Assembly (NCBI GenBank): GCA_030761205.1
Contig: JAULJL010000003.1
Coordinates: forward strand, 4,154,001 to 4,218,000
Direction: 5' to 3'
Length of the DNA: 64,000 bases
Source: Fremontodendron californicum
Taxonomy: Eukaryota > Streptophyta > Magnoliopsida > Malvales > Malvaceae
Below, one piece after another: positions 56,139 through 64,000 of the stretch. Under the pieces are notes generated by a model. That model searched no databases, was not told the origin of the DNA, and worked only from the letters and a program-made list of their open reading frames with translations. The translations under genes were made by a program, and so were the position numbers. How positions within the stretch are numbered: position 1 is the stretch's first letter; each line of letters starts with the position of its first letter.

Positions 56139-57331
56139 ATTTAACTTAAGTTTCACTTTCAAAATTATGAAACTGAAAGTTACCAAAATGTTTATGGTAT
56201 TGGTCTTGGAGACTGTCATTTGCCGTTTCCTGCTTTGATCTAATGCATGTACTTGTAGTGCTAGGTATTACCATGGCCATTCATATTGAGAAGTAATTCC
56301 TGCTGTACTATTCTAATCTCTTGTTTGCTTTGAGATAATGATGAGAATGCTTTATTGTATAATACAAGAAGTAAAATACGTTCTCTTCCTGAGCAGCAAA
56401 TGTTGGCCTTTTTCTTATTTCTCACTGATACCGGAGTCACTATTTACATGTTACTGCAGTACAGATTTTCTTTTTTCTCCTCCACTTTACCTCCTCACCA
56501 TTCCTTGTGTTATTTTTCTTGCTGTATAGAGGATGATGGTTATAGTAATATGATCTGTGCTTTAGAGTGGCTTGATGACTGATTTCCTAGGATCCTTAGT
56601 TCAGGTTGTCCTTATGGTTCTCGATTTTTGCCAATTCCTGTGGCTAATAGTGGAATTTGATTAAAAGCAAATTATTGAATTAATATAAACAAATTCTTTG
56701 GTTGAATGTTGATATATTTCTTGATTATAAACAGGAATTAGGATATCTAACCTAAAGTGGATAATATTAAACTCAAAAATTATTTCTCATAAAAAAAAAA
56801 ATCTAAAAGTTACTGAACATTAATTGTAAATCAAAAGTTAAAATAATTTGCTAAATTCTAGCTTTAGATTAGGGCCTTCTCTATCAATGAAACCTAATGG
56901 ACCCTATTGAACTGCAACTGTCTTTGAATATGGTGGACCTGGCCCAAGCTCAAATCCGAACGGGAAAAAAAAAAAGGAAAGGATTACCATCGCCATTCTA
57001 CAAAACAGACAAAATCAGAAGTAAATTCACTTTTAACAACTCCTCAAAATCCCATTCATTAAAATTGCCGAAGCACTTCCCACTCCTTCCATTGCAGAAA
57101 CCGGACCAAAACATTGGACAACACCCCGTCCATCCTAACATCGTTATATACACTTGAAACACGCTTCCACTATAATCCAATCCTATCTTAAAGGTACGTA
57201 TACTTTAAACTCAAAACTTTCCAGTAATGAAGTACTACTGAGAATATAGTGTTAAATTTTTATTGACATTGTCTTTTATTGTGTGTTTGGTTTTTCTTGG
57301 GAATTGATTTTTCAGTTTTGATCGGTTGAAA
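56139..57331. other. 3' UTR of the OXS3-like gene, spacer and leader of the next gene
   Basis: No supported gene. Open frames at 56338-56582 and 56897-57157 have no family features. A TTTTTCAG acceptor-like string at about 57308-57315, shortly before the next ATG, suggests a leader intron. Confidence 0.4.
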
Positions 57332-59385
57332 ATGGAGCCGGCGCCTAATGGTGAAGAACCCACTTCGTGGGATGAGCTATATAACATAAATTTGATTCCA
57401 TCTGAGTTGTTCCTCAAGTTTAGAAAAGAAATTCAGGGGTTTCGAGTTGGTGTCAATTTGGAGGTTATTTTTCTATGCTTTTATTTCACAGTCTTAGATT
57501 GCTCCATCTATATCATAATTCATAAGCTATATAGTTCTCGTTGTACTTTTTGTATGTGAATGGGTGGTGGTGTTGGGGGGGTTCTCTTTTTGTTTGGTCG
57601 CAATGAATTTATTTAGGGAGCTAAGTTAGTCATGCCCATGAAAGGAATTTTTTTAGCTGTCTCATCTTCTTTATATTCAACTTTAAATGTTGCTTTTACT
57701 TGAAAAAGGATACTTATGTTTACAGAAGATATGTATCAACCTGTACAGATTGTTGTTATTTTCACCTGTTGAGTATTTACATCTTAGTTTTGGTTCAGTT
57801 CTACAATGCTCCTACCAATGATTTCCAAACTAAGCTTGTGCTGAAGCCTTTATCCCCTGAACGGAGGTGGAAGTTTGCATATGAGCCTATACATCAAGAT
57901 GTACGCCTTCTTTCGAAAAAAATCCCAGTGACCAAGTTTCTTAATCTCCAGGTCTGATCTACTCCTTTATCCTTTTTGGCTTGGCAGATAAGATAAACTC
58001 TATATTAGTGGTAGAATATAGAAGTCTATTCACAATTTGACATTTATTGTACTGTAGGCAACTTTATTTGTTCCTCATGCATGAGTTGTCCATATTTTGT
58101 AATGGTTATACTAAATTTTTTGGAAATAGGTTGGCGTAGGCCATAATTTCAAGTTGAATGCAATTGGTTGGAAATGGAAGCTCACCACCTGTTTGGGTGG
58201 AGATGGAGTTTCTCGGATCCGGAATAAGACAACACTTGGCTTGGTTCCTGGCCTGGATTTTCGATTTGGGTGGAGGGCCGATTATGTTCTTCCAGAAATT
58301 ACAGGGCAAGTTCCTTGATGTTCTATGAACCTGTATTTAAGAATAATATGTGAGAAAATGGAAGAAGTGATAAGCTCATATCCAGTAGAAGAGTAGTCTT
58401 TGATGTTAAGCTTTCCAAATTATCCCTTATAATTTTGTTGACTATTTTGCTGGTTATTTCCTTGATCTTCTATGAACTTATATTTAGATATTCCAAGGAA
58501 ACTGTAAGTCAATAGCTATTGACTCACATCTAGAATATCCATTGATGTTATTACTCATGTGCTTTAAAAATAACTCAGAATTTCTGAAATGTGTCAATTT
58601 CATGCTTCTCCTTCTTGTTAATGGTGACATTTTTGTTTCTTTAGAATTTATTATTCAGTTATTCCTTCTCTTCCTTTCTTTTACCAGATATAATGTCATG
58701 ATTATTTGTAGCTTATCATTGATACCTTGAATTTAACAGAGCCCTTGGTACCGATGAACCATTGTTCAATATGAACTCAGGGCGGTTGCAAGCATCACTA
58801 GATAGAGTTGAGGCCATTCTGACTCATTCGTCACGATTGGTTGTCAAAACGTCAGGTATGATTATCTCATGACCTTTTTAGGAGCATTTCAGGTTGGCTT
58901 TTGACATGCTATAACTGACAATTTGTAGGATATGAAATTGTCAAGAACATACAGATTTATTTATCTTTGTTAAATTCAAAGTATCTGGAACTTTGTGCCA
59001 TTTAATCTGGGAATTTGCATTTGATCTGTGTGTTCTTACCTCTGTTTGCCACCAGTGTGCACATGTGTGTGAATATGTCTGCCTCAAACATGCTTCTTTT
59101 CACATAGTATGATGAGTTATTTTACATGATAGACCCTCATTGTTTTATGCTATAGCTATGAGTTTTATTCATCTATTATAGTTTTTTGGCTGCATTAGAT
59201 TGTAATGAATTAGATGTTTTCTGTTAACTGTATCCTTATATTATTCCCTTCAAGCTTTTGTATACTAAACAGTTTTGTTCCAAAACTTCAAACTTAGCAG
59301 GGCCAGCATGAATTGAAATTGATAGGATGATTTTCCAGGCATGGAATGGAGGTACACTGATCAAAACCAAAAGTTTACTTATTAA
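57332..59385 (+). CDS. Small conserved-looking plant protein of unknown function, predicted beta-rich
   Basis: A five-exon model (57332-57463, 57799-57951, 58130-58305, 58740-58855, 59339-59385) keeps one frame and gives 207 residues. Alternating hydrophobic and polar residues (V-G-V-G-H-N-F-K-L-N-A, W-K-W-K-L-T-T, L-G-L-V-P-G-L-D-F-R-F-G-W-R-A-D-Y) look like antiparallel strands, as in a small outer-membrane barrel or a beta-sandwich. The third intron must use a GC donor (58306-58307, GCAAGT) to keep frame. The fifth exon, only 15 codons and ending F-T-Y, is less certain than the others. There is no signal peptide and no clear helix span. I do not recognise the family. A chloroplast or mitochondrial outer-envelope protein is possible, but that is inference. 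Confidence 0.65.
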
Positions 59386-60470
59386 ATACCAATACCATGG
59401 CTCTTTTGTATAGCATTAAGTAGCCAGGGCATGAACGAACCAGGGTTTTGAATTCAAATATTTCCCTGAAATTGAAGCATTTTCATGTATGAAATCGGCT
59501 TCGTTATACTCCTTTTATTTTCTTTCACCACTTTCCTTTCATATGGTTAGTTACTTCTATTGACAAGTCTCCCAGTGAAATTACTGGTAAATCAGGTTAT
59601 TTTACTGTTTAGGTTATTCACATGTTTGCAATTGTAGTTGGTGGTGTAACATTATTAGAGGGTTCTTCTTTGGGTTCTTTGATCATTTGATTTGTCATAT
59701 TCATTACTATTATTTTGGCTCATAAATGTTTTCTTCAAAATCTCTTATGTTCTTTCTTGGAGTTTATCTTGGCTTTTCCTTATTGGTTGAAGTCTTTGTT
59801 TCCCTTTTGTGTTCCCCCACTTCAAACATAAATGGCTATCGCCATTTCATTAAAACGTGAATTGGTTAATGCTGCAATTATGAATCTAGCTACATCTTTG
59901 ATGGTGCCACCGAAGGTGAGAATTAAAAAAAAAAACTTTCCCGATTTCAGCTATTTCTACCTCTGTTTATCCTGGCTAGCTGTTTTGTATCATTATGATG
60001 TTAACAAAAAAATGGAAAGGGAAATAATCATATTAACCAAGGTTGTGGGTTTTGGATGTTAGACGCTTGAGAGATCAAAACTTAGGGGATCGAAAAAGGA
60101 AATTGTAAGTGTTGGAGATCGAACTCTTGTTTTATGAAAATCCATCTCCTAAGAAAAGTGGATAAACCCTTTGAACCAAGGCTCAAGGTCACAAGAAGAA
60201 GCTACTTGGTGCAACAGGAGAATGGTTAATGATGCTATCCAAGAATCGTCATGTTAAGTTGTTCACTTGGAAATTGGAATCATTTCTAATTATATTTGAC
60301 TAACTCTCGACTTCAAAATTTAAAAGCCAAATACAGTATTAGAATCTTTTCATTTTGAAACCATATAGAGGGAAAAAATGCAAGAACAATCCATCATTCG
60401 AGGTTAAAAGTTAAAAGCGTGGACCCTCTCCGCCTAGCCGTTGTAGCCTGCAACGGCCATGATCTACCAC
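59386..60470. other. Spacer; no gene seen
   Basis: Includes the 3' UTR of the preceding gene. The open frame at 59832-60062 begins with a neat 30-codon segment ending at a splice-donor-like GGTGAG (about 59915), but nothing joins to it and the rest is random in character. Confidence 0.4.
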
Positions 60471-60482
60471 TTGTTATATAAC
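60438..60482 (+). promoter_or_regulatory. TATA box and paired AACGG (MSA-like) motifs
   Basis: A TATA box, TTATATAAC, is at about 60474-60482, some 60 bases before the start codon. Just upstream are two AACGG cores in opposite orientation (GCCGTTG at about 60437-60443, CAACGGCC at about 60451-60458). Each is followed by the YYA expected of mitosis-specific activator elements, read on its own strand. Confidence 0.45.
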
Positions 60483-60540
60483 TTTTCAAATCCTCAGTTC
60501 TTCAAAACTCCAAAGCAAGACCCTTAAACTTCAAGCGCAG

Positions 60541-61161
60541 ATGACTTCCTCCGAGCTTAGAAGCTCCTTTTCATTCCCAAATCTTCTCCTTTCCTTCTTG
60601 AACTTCATTCTCTTTATCCTCTCTGCAGCCTCTCTTGCTCCCATTATTCTCCTCAAAATGCCTCCAACTTCACTGGGTTTAGCATTCCTGATGGTCTCCT
60701 GCATCTCCCTTCTCTCCTCCTTCGTGGGCTTCTACTCTCAGCTCACACACTTTTGCTTCATAACCCATATTTCACTTCTCATCGCCTCCTTGATTGGGCA
60801 AGTTCTCAGCATGCTGACCTTATTTACAAGAGAGAAATCTAGCCTTTCAATGCTGAAATCCCCACTGGACCTTAAAGAGGCAAAGCTGTTGGTGAGAGTG
60901 GAATGTGGGATTTTCATGGCAATGTTGCTAATGCAGTTGCTGGTGTTTGCACTGACCTGCACGGTCCATAACTGCTGGGTGAGAGAATACGAGGGATTAG
61001 AAGCTGAGAGAGAGGCAACAGCCAAGAAAAGGAGCAGAAGGATAGCAAGAGTGCAAGAGGAATCCATGGCAAATGCAGCTAGAATTGCTGAGATTAAAGC
61101 CAAGGAGTTTGATGAGAAGATGAAGAGCAAGTACTGTCAGTGGGTGAAAACTGATTTTTAA
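60541..61161 (+). CDS. Four-helix membrane protein with basic C-terminal coiled coil, plant-specific
   Basis: An intronless 206-residue protein. Four hydrophobic helices lie at about residues 11-36, 44-64, 73-95 and 117-142. A polar tail (about 150-206) follows, with alternating Lys/Arg and Glu/Ala residues, likely helical, ending K-T-D-F. The layout resembles small tetraspan proteins, but the second extracellular loop has no tetraspanin C-C-G. I see only scattered Cys residues (for example C-T-V-H-N-C-W). I know no assigned function. A clear leader, a TATA box at the right distance and the clean frame support a real gene. Confidence 0.8.
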   Translation: MTSSELRSSFSFPNLLLSFLNFILFILSAASLAPIILLKMPPTSLGLAFLMVSCISLLSSFVGFYSQLTHFCFITHISLLIASLIGQVLSMLTLFTREKSSLSMLKSPLDLKEAKLLVRVECGIFMAMLLMQLLVFALTCTVHNCWVREYEGLEAEREATAKKRSRRIARVQEESMANAARIAEIKAKEFDEKMKSKYCQWVKTDF

Positions 61162-61926
61162 GGCTAAAAAGAAACATGTATCTAGTCAATGATTACTGCT
61201 ATAAATAATTCTTGGTTTCTTCTTGGGGTCACTACTGTGGTGGCCATTGGATTTGTATTGCAGAACCTATCACACTTTATCAGCATGGTTTTTGATGTGT
61301 AAATTACCTTATAATGTGGTTTTCTTGTGCAATTACGTTTGTTTGTATATGGAAAGGTCCTTATTCCTAAGTCCTAACCTTTCATTTTGGAGTGGGCCAC
61401 TTAACCTTCATGAAATATTTATATATGCCATACGCCCATAAATTCAAAGTTTTTGGGCTTAGGATTTGAGCCTCGCTGACATATTTTACTTTTTGATAGT
61501 ATTTTAGTAAGTTTTATACTTCTTAAATTTTGAATTAAAAATCAATGCATTAATCAAAGACAATTGTGAGTGGAAAAGAAAGAAAGATGGCGGCTAAAGA
61601 TCCACAAAAAGCAGGAAAATTCTAAAAAAATTCTTTACCGTGAGCTTCATATAAGCTTTAGTAAAGTATGACCGTTGGATGAAAAATAATTCATTTGAAT
61701 CGTTGAAATAAAAAAAATAAAAAAATTGATGTAACCGGTTAATTCGGTAGCTGAGAAAAACATCCAATATCAAATCTACCTCTCTTCCAAAATCAGCAAA
61801 CCCTAAAAATTTAAAACACTCACTTCGACCTCTGAACTGAAACCCCAAATCTTCATTTTTTCTCATTCCTTTCTTCTTCATCGTCAGATCTCTTTCACTC
61901 ATTCCCCCAAATAAGGTTTTACTTTC
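61162..61926. other. 3' UTR and spacer; no gene seen
   Basis: The first about 280 bases fit a 3' UTR. The rest is AT-rich promoter-like DNA preceding the pseudogene. The minus frame at 61594-62001 is the shadow of the pseudogene start. Confidence 0.4.
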
Positions 61927-63680
61927 ATGTCTCTCCCCCAAACCAAACGCTCTCTCAGATCCAACGACGCTGGTTCTTCTTCTTCCTCTTCTCACTTCCA
62001 ACCACCAATGAAGAAAGCCAAGTCCTAAGCCGTGGTTCGGAGGCTAAGGATACAACAGAGAATTAAAAGTGTTGAACTTGGTATTTTAAAGGAAGAACAA
62101 GAAAGTGAACTTCCTAATTTTCCATCATTCATCCCATTCCTGTCTCCACTGGTGAGATATATATATTTTCCCCTCAACTTATTGTTTTACTTGTTATTAG
62201 TTGGACAACTTTGTTCTTTTAAACTAAAGTTAATCAATGTGCAATCAACAAGTCATTTTTCTCCAAATTAATAAAGGACTCTTGCTCACCTTTGAGAGAT
62301 TAATCCAGCATTCTAGCTATAAACTTTAATTGTTGATCTTTGAGAGATTAATCCAGCATTCTAGCTATATTCCAAATACTGTATTTTACCCACCGGTAAT
62401 TGCAGGATATCTTGCTTTAAGAATAATCTCTCAAAGGTGAGCATTCATTGATAGCATCTTCTGTAATACCCCAGTCCAAAATTATGGTTTTAAGAATAAC
62501 GGAACAGTTTCACTTTGAATCTATATTCAAATGGACCAAAACTTTTCTCGACTGTATTAGATTGAAGCACATTGAAGAATAGTTGTAGTTGTAGATAAGG
62601 TATTTATGTTAAATTGGATGCATGCCATAGAAATACACTCTACAGCAGGTCAACAGGACCTTTCTGGAGTGAGGACATGGAAGAAAGTGTGATATTAGAG
62701 ATACTGAAAAAATAATTATGTTTAGGTCCTTAATTTAGCTGATGACCTACTTAGCGTCACTACCATATTTTAATACTACTTATGAATGGCAATTTGAGAG
62801 ATTTGAAGTGAAACAATTGTTTACCTCACTGCAACTGACTGAAACTCTGATTATCCATTTCTTTCAGTTAATGTTATGGTAAAATTAATCCAAAATTATG
62901 ACCTTTATGGCAGTGACCCTGACCTTTATCCTTATGTTTTGTTTCTCATCCTTCTAAATTATGCTTGCTCTGTATCTATAATAGTAACAGAAAATTTTGC
63001 ATGCAGAGCTTGTTTATTTAATTCCAATCAGTGCAATGGATAATACCTATAATCTTGGTTTTTCAGGTTGCAGCAGAAATGGAAATTCAACGGCTAAAAG
63101 ATCGTTGCCTGATGTTGGAATCTTTGTCCAATCATTCTGTGGAACATGTTAATGTAAAGGGAATTGAGCCCTATGAGGAGCTACATTGGATCCTACTGAG
63201 TCAATATTTTTAGTAGCCGGATATGATGGTGAATCGTGGTTATCAGCACTGGATTCTTATTTCCCACCTCACGATGTGATAAAATCTGTTCAGCCAATGA
63301 GTTCTGTGCGTTCATATGCTTCAGCTGCACAGTTGAATGGTGAGCTTTATGTCTTCGGTGGTGGTGATGGTTATTCATGGTATGATACAGGTATTAGCTT
63401 GTCCTAAAGTTCTATTTGTTCTTTTGAGGAAATTTTCTTAGGTCTCATGTTTCTGTTATGTTTTTGTCAAGTTGAATCATACAACCCATCAAGTGATCAG
63501 TAGACCCTCTGCCCTTCCCTAAGGAGAAAAAGGGAAGCTTAGCTGGAGCTGCATTGGATGGCAAAATATTTGCCATTGGTGGCGGGAATGGGGTTGAATG
63601 CTTTTCAGATGTTGAAATGCTTCACTTAATTGTTGGACGATGGATCAACACGCTCAATGCCACAAAAAGTGAATGTAGTG
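61927..63680 (+). pseudogene. DCD/kelch-repeat protein pseudogene (At5g01660-like), truncated
   Basis: ATG at 61927 opens a Ser-rich start that stops at TAA (62026-62028); the same frame continues beyond it. An intron-like gap to about 63066 is followed by a coiled coil (E-M-E-I-Q-R-L-K-D-R-C-L-M-L-E). At about 63187 one missing T shifts the frame inside the H-L-D-P-T-E-S-I motif. The next frame holds a kelch unit (Y-D-G-E-S-W-L-S-A-L-D, then V-R-S-Y-A-S-A-A-Q-L-N-G). A second kelch unit after 63470 has a Trp-to-TAG change (63500-63502) and another one-base loss near 63522, then G-K-I-F-A-I-G-G-G-N-G-V-E-C-F. Homology ends at about 63650. The DCD domain and the later kelch blades are missing. 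Introns are kept, so this is a decayed genomic copy, not a processed one. Confidence 0.8.
62284..62442. repeat. Direct and inverted repeat cluster inside the pseudogene intron
   Basis: CTTTGAGAGATTAATCCAGC and the following 11 bases occur twice (62290-62320, 62338-62368). The left part recurs inverted at 62421-62442 (AATCTCTCAAAGGTGAGC). The stretch 62381-62417 is also copied, with two changes, at 63718-63753. Confidence 0.8.
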
Positions 63681-63897
63681 CTTGACTTTTCCTTTTGGTT
63701 ATTGTAAAAGAATCTGGTATTTTATCCACCAGTAATTGCAGGATATCTTGCTTGTGCTCGCTGCTCAAATATTGGATCTCTTGTTCTTATCGAACCAGTC
63801 TTGATATCAAATGGTGAAGACCAGCCTTTATCAGCCCCAAAAACAGAAAGATGTTCAAACTGTTCAAACTTATTTGTGTGGGCATTGGTTGAAGTTT

Positions 63898-63969
63898 GAA
63901 GGTGGGAAACTTGTGTACCAGACGACTAAGAAGAGAGCTAGCGGTCCCAAATGTCCTGTTACTGGCAAA
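63898..63969 (+). pseudogene. RPL34: Ribosomal protein L34 (eL34) fragment
   Basis: In one frame, 23 residues match the highly conserved eL34 core: G-G-K-L-V-Y-Q-T-T-K-K, then R-A-S-G-P-K-C-P-V-T-G-K. The frame stops with TAG at 63970-63972, exactly where R-I-Q-G should follow. Upstream the match fades within about ten codons. It covers less than a fifth of the protein and sits among repeat and pseudogene pieces, so it is most likely a captured or retro-copied fragment. Confidence 0.8.
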
Positions 63970-64000
63970 TAGATACTACTTCAATCATTTGATATCAAAA

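Noticed and set aside
59832..60062. 76-residue frame starting with a plausible 30-codon exon
   Set aside because: Considered as an extra exon of the 57.3-kb gene, but no acceptor with the right phase precedes it and the frame turns random after a donor-like site.

Overview
This is nuclear DNA from a flowering plant, almost certainly a eudicot and probably a rosid. The genes have many short GT-AG introns, the spacers are AT-rich, and the gene set is plant-specific (RLCK-VII kinase, P-class PPR protein, aleurain, CYP71-clan P450, OXS3-like). Ty3/gypsy, CACTA, TRIM and MITE elements fill introns and spacers. The species cannot be fixed from the sequence.

Layout. (1) 1-5,620: a possible 3' end of an unidentified gene, then a badly deleted Ty3/gypsy chromovirus. 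The 3' LTR of this element is interrupted by a chimeric nuclear plastid insertion made of part of ccsA joined to an inverted psbK. (2) 6,210-30,246: five good genes. These are a CYP92-like P450 (+), a RIPK-type receptor-like cytoplasmic kinase (-), an aleurain-type vacuolar cysteine protease (+), a PPR protein (-) and, divergent from it, an FIP1-like membrane and coiled-coil protein (+). From memory, RIPK, this PPR and FIP1 also lie close together on Arabidopsis chromosome 2. (3) 31,004-45,683: one Tat/Ogre-type LTR retrotransposon bounded by a perfect 5-bp target duplication. It has no recognisable polymerase. It keeps a broken DUF7745-like ORF1, a gag remnant and two tandem-repeat arrays. 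Its 5' LTR carries a nested 1.95-kb CACTA-type element built of palindromic GCGGCGTTT/AAACGCCGC units and flanked by a TAA duplication. (4) 46,068-52,061: a complete 15-exon TTLL12-type gene (-), with a hAT-like MITE and a three-LTR TRIM array in its introns. (5) 54,451-61,161: an OXS3-like stress gene with a MITE in its intron, a small predicted beta-rich protein of unknown function, and an intronless four-helix membrane protein. (6) 61,927-64,000: a decayed DCD/kelch-protein pseudogene and a fragment of a ribosomal protein L34 gene.

The genes do not form one pathway; this is ordinary gene space with nested repeats. I built the exon models by hand from splice sites, open frame and remembered family sequences, and checked that each sums to an intact frame. 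I found no convincing new multi-gene system. The most unusual items are the chimeric plastid insertion at the LTR end, the nested palindromic CACTA element, the TRIM array, the in-frame duplication in the kinase tail and the conserved-looking orphan gene at 57.3-59.4 kb.
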